Assembly: GCF_022605725.1 (NCBI RefSeq)
Contig: NC_065548.1
Span: 44,819,131-44,883,130 of the forward strand
Length of the DNA stretch: 64,000 nucleotides
Origin: Anthonomus grandis grandis
Lineage: Eukaryota; Arthropoda; Insecta; Coleoptera; Curculionidae
Direction of reading: 5' to 3'
This document shows positions 33,264 to 42,355 of this stretch, one piece after another; within the stretch, counting starts at the first letter, position 1; every line of letters starts with the position of its first letter. The translations under genes and the position numbers were made by a program. The notes below the pieces were generated by a model. That model searched no databases. It saw only the letters and a program-made list of their open reading frames with translations, and was not told the origin of the DNA.

Positions 33264-34896
33264 AACTATGTGACCAAGAACAGCATCCTTAGTAATTTCG
33301 GATATTTTATTTAAACCTCCTGATTTCTTGCCCCTTTTATCTTTAATGCAATCATTATTTAATTTTTCTTACTGCAGTATGAATTTTTTTTATTGAGATT
33401 TGATATGTTTTAATGAACATTTCTCGACATACATTCTCATTTCCTAATTTATAAACTCTTGTGTAACCTCTTTTCAGACTGTTAGGAACTCGTTTTCTTT
33501 TTATTTCATTAACTTGAACTGTTGCTGCTAAAAATGCTGTTTGAACATCATAAGATCCTAAATCCCAAAAAATTTTAAAAAGTTCAGTTATCCAAAGAAT
33601 TAGAACAAATAACTATTAATATGATATAAAGACTTCAAAATAATGTGGCAAGTTAGAGTCCTTTAATTTTTTTCGTAGTTTAAAAGTTTGCTCTGGATAA
33701 ACCTCTTTCTTCCTTTCTTTGCCCTCCTTTCAACATTTTCCTTAACACTTCGTAGCTTTTCCTTTTTGCGTATTACCGCTAAAGGGTAATCCTCTTATGA
33801 ATCTGAAGAGGTAGTAATAATCTGTCTTTCAGGCCGTGGAATCTCTTCATCAGTTTGATCAGATGCTTCATTAATGTTTTCAGATTCCTGCAAGAGAACA
33901 TTAAAATCGAAACAAGTTTTTACGCTTTTAATTACTTATCTTACTTTATCTTACTACTTAAAATGTAAAACTTCAAAACTTACATCTATGTAATTTTCAG
34001 TATCTTGAAGAATAGCCACGTTAGAAGATACCACCATAATTTTCATAGGAGGTATCCAAGTTATTTGCATTAATAAGATAACTTGATAGCTCATAATTCT
34101 TGTCTGGCACACCATCTTGGTTTATCAGGAGTGTATTATTGCAAATAGTATCATTATTGGTAGCAACATTAAATTTGTTGGCAGACAAATCACTAGTTTA
34201 CTACAAGAAAACATTAATTTGTATTATGTAGCGACCTTAAGAACTAAATTATTTTTTTACTTACATTTTTCTCTGCAATTTGACTTATCTCAGTTTGGTT
34301 AGGTGAAATATTTCCTTTCAAACTCCTGCTATTGCTAATGTCATTGTAGTCCAAAATGTCAATACTATTGACTGGTAAAACTTCAACTTTCTATAAAAAA
34401 GTTACAAATAACTATGTACTATATTAAATTTAAATACTACTTAATTAAACTTTTAAATTTACTTACTTGAAAACTACTGCGGGCTTATTCCACCAACTTT
34501 TCACACCTGGTAAGATTTCTTTTCAACATTTTGTTAAAAAAAATCTAAAACCATCAACCACCAACAAAAAAAACTGCAGCACTTACACTGAACAAAATAA
34601 TATATAAACCACACAACAGAATAATAACTTTGAGGTTAGAAATACGGGAAGAACCAAACGCCGCATATCGATGTCTATACATAGATTATCTAAACAGAAC
34701 CAGTCGCTTGGATCAGTTTAGATAAACAAGGAAACTGTGTTTAGTTGAATGGTTCATCTGCTCATTGATGGCGCCACGGGTATTATTTTTATATGGGTAT
34801 TTAGCAAAATACGGGTAACAGATAAACAGGTCGCTTGGTGCCATTTGCTCAATTTAGTCGTTTTGGTGCTTGGTTCCCTTTAGATAAGCGGTATCC

Positions 34897-34900
34897 AACT
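34897..34900. repeat. Target duplication AACT, right of Sola-like element
   Basis: Partner of 31590-31593. Confidence 0.85.
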
Positions 34901-35163
34901 GACCTAAGTCTTTAATTTTAAATTTTGAACATAGTTCTGCCTTTAATAAATCAGTTTGAGCCTTGTTATTGCTAAAAACTACAACATCATCCACGTACAG
35001 AGCTACTATAACTAAACTGTTATCAACTTTCTTAATATAGACACAATCAAAATTTAATTCACGTTTTGGTATCAGACTCGAGAAGACTGCTTTAATCCAT
35101 AAATAGCCTTTTTTAAATGGCAAATTTATTTTCGTTTCCTTTAAGGACATAACCTTCTGGTTT

Positions 35164-35167
35164 ACGC
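35164..35167. repeat. Target duplication ACGC, left of gypsy insertion
   Basis: Matches ACGC at 39120-39123. Removing the gypsy and one copy rejoins copia FMR to KPEGYVLKG in frame. Confidence 0.9.
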
Positions 35168-35415
35168 TGTAGTAAATTATGATTTAAGACATAGGGTTAA
35201 AATGAAACAACCTTCCTAGGGTTAAGTAGGATCTATATTAAAATATCAAAAAGCTAGATCCAAGGATCGTTGAACTTCCCGTTGACCTGGTTTATGATAA
35301 TGCTTACTAGACATTATAATGTTTTGCTATATAGAATTAATTAATGTATTATTACAATATAGTAGTTTCCTATTTACACAATATTTGTTATACTGGGTGA
35401 TACTTCCATACTACA
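35168..35415 (-). repeat. Gypsy LTR (3' copy), 248 bp
   Basis: TGTAGT...ACTACA ends. Differs from the other LTR (38872-39119) at only two positions by eye (about 99% identity), so the insertion is young. Confidence 0.95.
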
Positions 35416-35587
35416 TCTCCCCGGGAAATTTAAGGAATTTACATATTTCTTTTAAATTGAATTCCGGATATATATACTATAAAAGTAACAACTCTTCTTA
35501 ACACATTCCTTAAATTATATACATACATTCAATTAATATCCAGTAATTTTGAAAATTTCAACTTTTTACCTAAATAACCCCTCTTTT

Positions 35588-35590
<3 letters not shown>

Positions 35591-35621
<31 letters not shown>
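35591..35621. repeat. T31 homopolymer near the gypsy 3' end
   Basis: 31 consecutive T on the + strand (A in the element's sense strand), between the integrase stop and the 3' LTR. Confidence 0.9.
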
Positions 35622-35626
<5 letters not shown>

Positions 35627-35707
35627 ACCTTAACTAATAATACATCAAACTAGTAAATTAATTAATTATTACCTAACTATGCGCAGGGCCCTTTATGCAC
35701 TAATTAC

Positions 35708-36220
35708 TTACTTATGGTATAATTTAGTTCTATTTTTATGGATTAGAATCTCTTTACTTTCTTTTACAATTTTTACATTAGGAGATTCATCCTGAACGAC
35801 TACATACGGCCCCAGGACACAAGGACTGGCAATTTTATTACCATTATATTCATTTTTAACGAGAATTAAATCTCCTTTCTTATATTCAATGGGATTTATA
35901 TTTTTATCATAAGATATTTTTCTTTTTTCTTTTGAAAGTAAAATATTATTTCTTGCGTCATCATGAGCTTTCTGTAACCTGTATTTCAATTCAATTGGAT
36001 AACCATCAAAATTGTAAATAGGTTCCACGATATTTTTTAAATTACTTGGTATCTGACATTTTTTCCCAAAAACAAGCTCAAAAGGAGTATATTTAGTTTC
36101 AGTGTGAACTGCCGTATTATACGCAAAACACCAGTACGGAATCCATGAACTCCAAGCTGCGACATGGTTTTCTGACTGAATTCTTAAATATGCTCCTAAA
36201 GCCTTGTGTGAATTTTCCAA
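35708..36220 (-). CDS. Gypsy integrase C-terminal fragment, 170 aa
   Basis: Open frame with NSHKALGAYLRI, then AAWSSWIPYWCFAYNTAVHT and TKYTPFELVFGKKCQIP, the end of the integrase catalytic core after the glutamate region, followed by a basic segment and a GPYVVV-like C-terminal domain (KGDLILVKNEYNGNKIASPC). In an intact element the NSHKALGAYLR helix follows the catalytic Glu; the two Asp residues are missing here. The initiator shown is only the first Met after the deletion, so a protein is unlikely to be made from it. Confidence 0.85.
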   Translation of the reverse strand: MENSHKALGAYLRIQSENHVAAWSSWIPYWCFAYNTAVHTETKYTPFELVFGKKCQIPSNLKNIVEPIYNFDGYPIELKYRLQKAHDDARNNILLSKEKRKISYDKNINPIEYKKGDLILVKNEYNGNKIASPCVLGPYVVVQDESPNVKIVKESKEILIHKNRTKLYHK

Positions 36221-36251
36221 TAACCCTATGTCTTAAATCATAATTTACTAC
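36221..36251. repeat. Inverted 31-bp copy of the LTR end at the deletion point
   Basis: Reverse complement of LTR positions 35169-35199 (GTAGTAAATTATGATTTAAG and on) with no mismatch. It joins the protease-side and integrase-side sequences of the deleted gypsy. Confidence 0.93.
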
Positions 36252-37096
36252 TTTATTTGAATAGACTGTTTATAAATATTTGTAACACCTAACTTATCCC
36301 CGGGCATATGAAACACATCTGGAAATTTCGCACATAATTGTTCAATAGAATCTTTTTCCTCTTTATTTAAATACCCAAGTTTAAGCAAATTAAACAAATC
36401 TTTTACTCGACTGCTTGATACAGCCTGCGAAGTAAATTGACAACAATTATAGTGGCTCAACTTTTCAATTTTTGGTAAGCAATTTCTCAAACGTACTTCA
36501 GTTTCACGCGTATTTAAAATTTTAACTGGAATTTTCCCATCTTTCGGTTGCGCAATCACACCTGCTACAAACACTCCCTGACACAATTCACTAGGCAACA
36601 CTACACATTCTTCAACCAACCCTGTCTCGATGTATTGAATACTTTCACATCTTGGAAGTAAGGTCATACTTTTATTGCTACTAGCATTTAGGTCTAATGC
36701 AATTTTATTTTCATCATTAAACAGTGATAATGTATTTTCCTCATAATTTAAAATAGCTTTATACTTTTTTAAAAAATTTCTACCAATTATTCCATTGGTT
36801 TCACATTCCAATGATTCAAAAACATAAAATTTTTCCCTAAATCTTATATTTCCAATAATAAGATTCAAATATACATATCCTAATGAAACTAAATTACCCC
36901 CTATGCCTTTAATTTCAAGACATTCTTTGTGCAACGGAATTCTAGAGTCTAAATATTTTAATTTTAGCGCACACAATGATGCTCCTGTATCTATTAAAAA
37001 TCCTAATTTCTTACTATTTATATGAAAGAAAACTAAATTTGAGTAATTGGTTGAATAAGTAAAAATATTATTATCGTTAGGGACGAAAAAAATCAT
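36248..37096 (-). CDS. pol: Gypsy pol remnant: aspartic protease, 282 aa
   Basis: Starts MIFFVPNDNN and has the protease active site FLIDTGASLCALK at about residue 34, the GIIGRNFLKKYKAILNY segment at about 120, then a linker to KFPDVFHMPGDKLG, which in full gypsy pol lies just before the RT. The frame stops as it enters the inverted LTR piece. It is in the same frame as gag, 17 codons downstream of the gag stop, with two further TGA codons inside the intervening hairpin. The protease would process Gag and Pol in the virus-like particle; with the RT gone its role is only residual. Confidence 0.88.
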   Translation of the reverse strand: MIFFVPNDNNIFTYSTNYSNLVFFHINSKKLGFLIDTGASLCALKLKYLDSRIPLHKECLEIKGIGGNLVSLGYVYLNLIIGNIRFREKFYVFESLECETNGIIGRNFLKKYKAILNYEENTLSLFNDENKIALDLNASSNKSMTLLPRCESIQYIETGLVEECVVLPSELCQGVFVAGVIAQPKDGKIPVKILNTRETEVRLRNCLPKIEKLSHYNCCQFTSQAVSSSRVKDLFNLLKLGYLNKEEKDSIEQLCAKFPDVFHMPGDKLGVTNIYKQSIQIK

Positions 37097-37135
37097 CCTG
37101 ATTATTCATCATATCTGATGAATAATCAGGATGAT
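37092..37135. repeat. 20-bp perfect inverted repeat at the gag-pol junction
   Basis: Arms at 37092-37111 and 37116-37135 with a 4-nt loop (TATC). In the sense strand it begins nine nucleotides after the gag stop codon, and the pol ATG lies in its 3' arm. Confidence 0.95.
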
Positions 37136-37144
37136 GACCTGTCT

Positions 37145-38302
37145 TCACCTGACTCCCTGACCTGTTTCAATCTCATTATCAACATCGACATAATTTATTT
37201 GTCTTCGCGAATTTCCACGAAACCCTCGAGCAAACGAACGTCCTTGGTAACCTCTCTGAAAACGCTGACCAGGTAGACTCGTATTACCTCGGCCACGATT
37301 ATTATAATGAATATTCGGATTAGCATTATTATCAAAATTTCTAGAATTACAATTGGTATGTGTGTGTCTATTAAAATTATTGCTTCTAAAAAATCTTCCT
37401 GTAGGTGGTAATCTATTACCGCCTCTGGCAAAACCTCTATTATGCCTTTGAGATAAATTGAAAATTTGTTGATTTTGATTTTGAAAAGAAATTTCTTCAT
37501 CTTGTGCCGCTCTTATGGCATCTTTTAAAAACGTAAAATTTCTGGCTGATATGATTGTGCTAAGCTTTTGATTTCTGAGCCCGTTTGTAAACTGTTTTAC
37601 AGCTGTTTTTTCATTTAAAGGTCTCAAAACGTCAAAAGCATTAGAATCACCCTCTGCCTGAGAAATTGTCAAATTTACAAAAATATCTTCGAGCTCTTTG
37701 CCAAAGTCAGAGATAGATTTATCTTCTTGTTTAGTGGCAAATAATTTAACCTGAAGGGCAGTATCGGATTTTTTAGTTAAAAGGTGTGTTCTTATGTCCC
37801 TGATTAGAGCCTCAACAGAACTATAACTAGTGTTTAAACGTAATTTTGCGCTACAAGAAATTCTTGTTTTCAAAATAAAACTAATTAACAAAGTCTTTCC
37901 CTCATCATTAAGCATAGAACTGTAAAATTCCGCAGTTTCACATAATTTATTGGTAATGGCCTCTGAATCATCCATTACGGGCAAAAGGCTTGTGGCAACT
38001 TTAAGATCAAAAGAAGACATTTTCGATTCAAGATTCGCGCTTTGTCCTGGAATTTCTTGGTACACCGATTTAATTTTTTCTATAATTTCCCTAGCAATGA
38101 CAACATCCGAATTATCTATTTCCGAATTTTTAATTTTTTGATTAATATCTGATATCTCTTTGCTTAATCGAGAATAAATAGTTTTTGCTTCGCTTATTTT
38201 TGTTAAAGCTATTGGTGTTTTTCTCCTATCATAATTTAACTTTACTAAATAGGCTCTGATATCTTTTAAAGAATTTAGAATATCCTTTAAATTATCTCCC
38301 AT
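37145..38302 (-). CDS. gag: Gypsy Gag, 385 aa
   Basis: Intact frame from MGDNLKDILNSLKD. Residues 1-90 are helical and charged; the middle (RISCSAKLRLNTSYSSVEAL, DKSISDFGKELEDIF, AVKQFTNGLRNQKLSTII) matches the capsid region of gypsy Gag. The C-terminal 110 residues are rich in Arg, Gly and Asn (RGFARGGNRLPPTGRFF, QRFQRGYQGRSFARGFRGN) and replace the usual CCHC zinc knuckle as an RNA-binding domain. It would form the particle shell that packages element RNA. The frame is undamaged, in line with the young LTRs, and could help mobilise relatives. Confidence 0.9.
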   Translation of the reverse strand: MGDNLKDILNSLKDIRAYLVKLNYDRRKTPIALTKISEAKTIYSRLSKEISDINQKIKNSEIDNSDVVIAREIIEKIKSVYQEIPGQSANLESKMSSFDLKVATSLLPVMDDSEAITNKLCETAEFYSSMLNDEGKTLLISFILKTRISCSAKLRLNTSYSSVEALIRDIRTHLLTKKSDTALQVKLFATKQEDKSISDFGKELEDIFVNLTISQAEGDSNAFDVLRPLNEKTAVKQFTNGLRNQKLSTIISARNFTFLKDAIRAAQDEEISFQNQNQQIFNLSQRHNRGFARGGNRLPPTGRFFRSNNFNRHTHTNCNSRNFDNNANPNIHYNNRGRGNTSLPGQRFQRGYQGRSFARGFRGNSRRQINYVDVDNEIETGQGVR

Positions 38303-38618
38303 TAAAATAATACCTCGCTATTTGTAATAAAAATTAAAATAATAATCCTTGTTAACTGGGTCCGTATTTAGACTAACAATCAAAATAATAATGGGTACTA
38401 TAAACAATTTAAAAACTTACATGTAGGTATACAACTAAATTAATATTAGCACTTTTTAACAGGTACAATACATCTTTGCTCAATTTGTAGTTATAATATT
38501 CTTTTTCCCATTCCATTTTCCATTCAATTCTCCATTCCATTTTTCCATAGTTATATTTTTATTATTTTTTTAATGTCCATAAAACCTAAAAGAGAACCTA
38601 AAATTTTAAACTTGTTCC

Positions 38619-38795
38619 TCTTCGTCTAGCTCAGCTCTGGATCGTCCTAACTCATTTTTATGGATTTCTCTGCGAATAGTTTGCTTCAGTCCTCTTCTAC
38701 AGCGTTTAACCAAAACGTATATGGCAACAAGGGCTACGGCTGCTACTAGAATTTCCTCCTTAGACTTGGCGTTTCCCAGTTTTTAAGATTATTGG
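38619..38795 (-). CDS. Small leader-region ORF with membrane segment, start unclear
   Basis: Between the primer binding site and gag the minus strand is open for about 58 codons to a stop at about 38619. It contains KEEILVAAVALVAIYVLVKR, a hydrophobic stretch of about 17 residues, followed by a basic and then acidic tail (RRGLKQTIRREIHKNE, then RAELDEEEQV). No ATG opens the frame, so it would need splicing or a non-standard start. It looks like a membrane anchor with a cytosolic tail, as at the C-terminus of an envelope-like protein, but here it lies upstream of gag. No family is recognised and it may be chance. Confidence 0.4.
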
Positions 38796-38855
38796 CACTA
38801 TTTTCTTCTTTTGTCCACCAACATCGTTTTTCTTCTTTTATTCTTTAGGTATATA

Positions 38856-38871
38856 GGAGGCAGGGTCGCCA
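38856..38871 (-). promoter_or_regulatory. tRNA primer binding site of the gypsy element
   Basis: Read on the minus strand as TGGCGACCCTGCCTCC, directly adjoining the 5' LTR. The TGGCGACC start resembles the tRNA-Arg primer sites of 412/mdg1-type elements; the exact tRNA is not identified. Confidence 0.8.
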
Positions 38872-39119
38872 TGTAGTAAATTATGATTTAAGACATAGGG
38901 TTAAAATGAAACAACCTTCCTAGGGTTAAGTAGGATCTATATTAAAATATTAAAAAGCTACATCCAAGGATCGTTGAACTTCCCGTTGACCTGGTTTATG
39001 ATAATGCTTACTAGACATTATAATGTTTTGCTATATAGAATTAATTAATGTATTATTACAATATAGTAGTTTCCTATTTACACAATATTTGTTATACTGG
39101 GTGATACTTCCATACTACA
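38872..39119 (-). repeat. Gypsy LTR (5' copy), 248 bp
   Basis: Partner of 35168-35415; the same length, two differences. Confidence 0.95.
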
Positions 39120-39123
39120 ACGC
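39120..39123. repeat. Target duplication ACGC, right of gypsy insertion
   Basis: Partner of 35164-35167. Confidence 0.9.
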
Positions 39124-40908
39124 ATAAATACTGTTTCTTGCAAGTCACCGTTTAAAAAAGCCGTCTTCACGTCCAAGTAAATAACTAATCTATCCAAGTA
39201 AATATCTAAATTTAATTTTACAGATAAGGCTAATAACAAACGTAAACTTAAACACCTTATTACAAGAAAAAATGTCTCATCATAGTCCACACCTTTTCGT
39301 TGGGTGTACCCTTTCGCCACTCAACGAGCCCGATAACACACCTGATCATCATAATTAACTTTGGTTTTAAGAACCCACTTGCATTCCACCAAAGTTCCAC
39401 TTCTTGAAGTATCAACCAAGTCACTTGCCTCATTTTCTGCAAAAGACAGCATCTCTTCATCCATGGCCCTCTTCCATCTTGCTGAGTCTGGCTGAATAAA
39501 GCTTCTGACACACTAGATGGAATATCTTTCAGATTCACTTCTTGCTGCTTATGACATGTAAATGTCACATGATCTTTGTAAACCTTGGAGTTCTTGATTC
39601 TGTTGAAACGTCTTGATGTGCTAGGTAGTTCTAGTGTCCACCTCTGGTGTCGTAACCTCAGGATTTGGTGATTCTAGAAAATCAAAATTTTTAAATAACT
39701 TTGGCTTTTCTTTAATGACCACATCTCTACTGGTAATTACAGCTCTTTTGTTGGGATCATAGAGCCTATGGTCCTTGTAATTTTGACCATACCCCACCAA
39801 AAACATCTTCTCTGCCTTCTCGTCAAACTTTATTATCTTTTCTTTGGGTATGTGAACCATTGCCTTACTACCACAGACTCAAACATGACTAACATCAGGC
39901 TTTTTACCATAGAAGACTTCAAATGGTGTTCTACCCTTATGCACACTGTACTTCTTCTGACTTTTTAGTGACTTCTGAAGCCTTTAAGTAATTCTCAAAC
40001 CTGTAGGCGGATTCCGTGTTCTGTCGCTTTCAACACGTCGAATTCTAGTGTTGAATTCCACTTCTAAAGTCAACACGTCGCCAAATATGTATTCCGTGTA
40101 CCCATCGTTACCGGTTCGGTAAAAGTCGGGATTTATCAACATGTCGCATTTTGGATACTATTCATTCTGAAAATGTTTGAGCAAATTCTAGGTATTTTTT
40201 CTTTGTTACTAAATATCTAGGGATATTTTTTTAATTGTGTTGTCTTGTCTTGTTTTGTTGATGGCTTTGCTGCAAGGCAATTGCCAGCCCGATTTGGGGG
40301 AGACTAAGAAGGCAGACAAAGAAGGTGTCTGGCTCTGGACCATGCAGGAATCTCCGAAATATCTTCTTATATTACAACTTTGCTCGTTCTGTTTAGCTTG
40401 TGACTATAGCTTTGTCTTGTGTCGGCTTTATGGTTTGTGGCTATAATACGGGAGGATAACGTTAGTATTACAACAAAAGGAATGAGGGACCACACCAAGC
40501 ACTAAAACAAGCGGGATTGTAGGATACAAGAGGGGTATTGGATAGTTGAGCTTCAAAGTTTAATCTTATTGATATTTATAAATCGCATGATTATTTCTAT
40601 TGATTCGTCGTCGGGGGCAGACAGAATTTGAGTTATGGATATGGTGATATTTTCTTTTTTAATACAAAGATTCAAAACAAGTCTAGATCGGGTATATTAT
40701 TAATAGGGCATTCAAAAAATATGTGGTTTGAGTCATCAAACATACCGCAGTCGCAATAAGGGCTATCTTTAATTTTAATCTTATATAGATGGGCGTTAGT
40801 CAGGCAATGACATGAGCGCATTCTAATTATTGTTGTAACGTGATTTCTATCCAAAAGATGATCTTTAAATTATTTACTCCTGACATTAATGTGAAGGGAA
40901 AATTGATT

Positions 40909-41424
40909 TTAGTTAAATGAATCTGACTGAGAGCCGGGATCAATATCCATATCAAAATTTTGATTGAATAAAAAGGTTTTTATTGTTCTTTTATTGTTTT
41001 CTGACATGTTTAAAAATGCATCGATGATGCTTTTAACTTCATCTGGGTACCAAGAAGATTCATGAGAATTAAAACTATGAACTGCACTTGTAGAAGGCAT
41101 TTGTGTTTTGAGACTGTTTTCTTTTCTTAATGAAAAAAATGGAGAGCTAGTTTCTTTTTGGGGTTTAGAGTTAGGGGAAATTAAATTATCATTATGTGCC
41201 TTTACATCATAACCTTTATGAATTATTCTTTTCTTTGTATTATTTTCAGAGACTACTTGTTGGTATGATCTTTTAATAGGGTCAGTTTTTGCATGTTGGG
41301 TTCGTCTTTGTGATGGTTGGATTACATTCTCTTTTAGATTGTTCTTTTCAGGACTATTTAGGTTTTTAATATTGGGGTATAAGTTTTTAACATAATAAGT
41401 CAGAAGGATGATATACAAATTCAT
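40909..41424 (-). pseudogene. ORF1 C-terminal part of the I-type element
   Basis: 171 codons, polar and low in hydrophobics (QPSQRRTQHAKTDPIKRSYQ, STSAVHSFNSHESSWYPDEV, then SIIDAFLNMSENNKRTIKTF). It follows the knuckle-bearing ORF1 in a shifted frame and ends just before the internal deletion. Such tails are typical of ORF1 of I and Jockey elements. Confidence 0.7.
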
Positions 41425-42325
41425 TACGTGTCAAATAGGTCTTTTTAACAATTTCGCTTGCATCAAAAAAGGGAATATTTTCGAATGCCATTAACTCTTT
41501 TATGTTTTTTTGCCTAGTATATTCGGGGCAGCTTTTGTCTGTAGATTTATGGGGACCTTTACAATAAAAACATCTAGTTTCGCAAGGGGGGTGCTCCTCT
41601 AAATCAGATTTTTTTTCCTCACCACATGTGAAGCACCTTTCTTTGCCTTTACAGTTAGTGCGAGTATAACCATACCGTAAACATCTAAAGCACTGTGTTA
41701 CAGGGGAGATGTATATAGAAATGGGTCTTTCCAGTCTATAGATATTTAGGGATTTGGGAAGACAAACACCTTTAAATGTAATAAGAACCGAGCCAGTGGG
41801 TTCATATGTTATATCTTTGTCTTTAATTATTTTTCGGTTTAATCTTTTAACCTCTAGAATTTCTATGCCGGTATCAGATTTAGAACATTCTAATATTTCT
41901 TTTTCGCCTATTTCTATGTCAATTTGCCTGACTAACCCTTTACAAGTCACAAAGTTAAATGGAATATAGATTTTATAGCCCTTATTTAACAGGGTTTTGT
42001 TTTTAACAAAATTATTTGCAGACAGGAAATTAATGAATTCTACAGAGATTCTGTTTAAGCCTTTATTTTTTATTTTTTTAACGTCTGTCAGATTTAGGTT
42101 AAAAATGTCTCTAGCAATTTTAATATTATTAAATTTGCCTACATTAAAACCCACTTTTTCAGTGGATTCTAAATAGACAAGAAATGGGCCAGTATCATTT
42201 TTAGAATAAAAAACTGGTTCTTTTTCAAGGTTGTTTTTTTTAATGTTTGAAGCCTCTATTGAAATACTACAAACATCAACATTGCCATTATCTATACCGT
42301 CACATTCTTTTAGCATTATTGCCAT
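41387..42325 (-). CDS. I-type ORF1 protein with CCHC knuckles, 312 aa
   Basis: Starts MAIMLKECDGIDNGNVDVCS. The middle (IYIPFNFVTCKGLVRQIDIE, GSVLITFKGVCLPKSLNIY) is the RNA-recognition-like domain of Jockey/I ORF1. It is followed by three zinc knuckles (CFRCLRYGYTRTNC, CFTCGEEKKSDLEEHPPC, CFYCKGPHKSTDKSC) and the conserved ENIPFFDASEIVKK. ORF1 binds the element RNA in a ribonucleoprotein. The frame ends at LLC, and the continuation (41424-40909, a Ser/Asn-rich tail) lies in another frame overlapping by 38 bases, so a frameshift probably split one ORF1. Confidence 0.87.
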   Translation of the reverse strand: MAIMLKECDGIDNGNVDVCSISIEASNIKKNNLEKEPVFYSKNDTGPFLVYLESTEKVGFNVGKFNNIKIARDIFNLNLTDVKKIKNKGLNRISVEFINFLSANNFVKNKTLLNKGYKIYIPFNFVTCKGLVRQIDIEIGEKEILECSKSDTGIEILEVKRLNRKIIKDKDITYEPTGSVLITFKGVCLPKSLNIYRLERPISIYISPVTQCFRCLRYGYTRTNCKGKERCFTCGEEKKSDLEEHPPCETRCFYCKGPHKSTDKSCPEYTRQKNIKELMAFENIPFFDASEIVKKTYLTRNEFVYHPSDLLC

Positions 42326-42330
42326 GGGCT

Positions 42331-42354
42331 GGGGGGGACCGCCCCCCCCCCCCC
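42331..42354. repeat. G7 and C13 runs at the I-type 5' end
   Basis: G7 (42331-42337), then ACCG, then C13 (42342-42354). On the element's sense strand this is a long G run followed by CGGT and a C run, able to fold on itself. It lies immediately upstream of the ORF1 ATG. Confidence 0.9.
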
Positions 42355-42355
42355 T

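Larger units (their letters stand above)
31594..34896 (-). mobile_element. Sola-like DNA transposon, 3303 bp
   Basis: Bounded by terminal inverted repeats of which the outer 19 bp are identical (GGATACCGCTTATCTAAAG), followed by ACCAAGC on both sides. The element has 4-bp AACT target duplications and sits precisely inside the copia RT. The motif CCAAGCGAC is repeated subterminally (31617-31625; inverted at 34703-34711 and 34830-34838). Minus-strand coding remnants lie at 33263-32650 and 32232-31987. The 4-bp duplication and the protein type fit the Sola superfamily; the exact Sola group is not determined. Confidence 0.8.
35168..39119 (-). mobile_element. Young, internally deleted gypsy retrotransposon, 3952 bp
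   Basis: Two 248-bp LTRs, 4-bp target duplications (ACGC), a primer binding site directly inside the 5' LTR (TGGCGACCCTGCC, read on the minus strand at 38871-38859) and a purine tract before the 3' LTR. It keeps an intact gag and the protease, but RT, RNase H and most of integrase are deleted between about 36252 and 36220; only the integrase C-terminus remains. It could only move using proteins from a full-length relative. At the deletion point lies an inverted 31-bp copy of the LTR end. Confidence 0.93.
30003..39946 (-). mobile_element. Copia retrotransposon, 5'-truncated and split by three insertions
   Basis: Minus-strand pol pieces in correct order: end of integrase (FEVFYGKKPDVSHV and AMVHIPKEKIIKFDEKAE, YGQNYKDHRLYDP, VITSRDVV; 39946-39640), linker (39568-39260), first part of RT (GYTQRKGVDYDETF, LDVKTAFLNGDLQETVFMR; 39310-39120), RT continued (KPEGYVLKGNENKFAI, then the YVDDVVVF active site and FKIKDLGQL; 35167-34897), RT end (CLGMTIHRDKDSIRLDQSAY; 31590-31391), RNase H (RISYTGFIFNFSGDAISWKN, QKSVALSSTKAKYVA; about 31150-30990) and its end (STDEMLADILTKGL; about 30070-30030). 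Each break point matches an insertion with target duplication or a 5'-truncated retrotransposon. Several frameshifts show it is also decayed. Confidence 0.88.
40450..42355 (-). mobile_element. I-type non-LTR retrotransposon, internally deleted
   Basis: Minus strand: a G-rich 5' leader, an intact first ORF1 part (42325-41387), a second part (41424-40909), then the C-terminal end of the polymerase (40854-40672; HVTTIIRMRSCHCLTNAHLY, YCDCGMFDDSNHIFFECP). Endonuclease, RT and most of RNase H are missing between about 40909 and 40854. ORF1 and the very 3' end remain, the shape of an internally deleted copy. Confidence 0.8.

Noticed and set aside
35168..39119. Reading the gypsy as a full autonomous element
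   Set aside because: No RT, RNase H or integrase catalytic residues are present.
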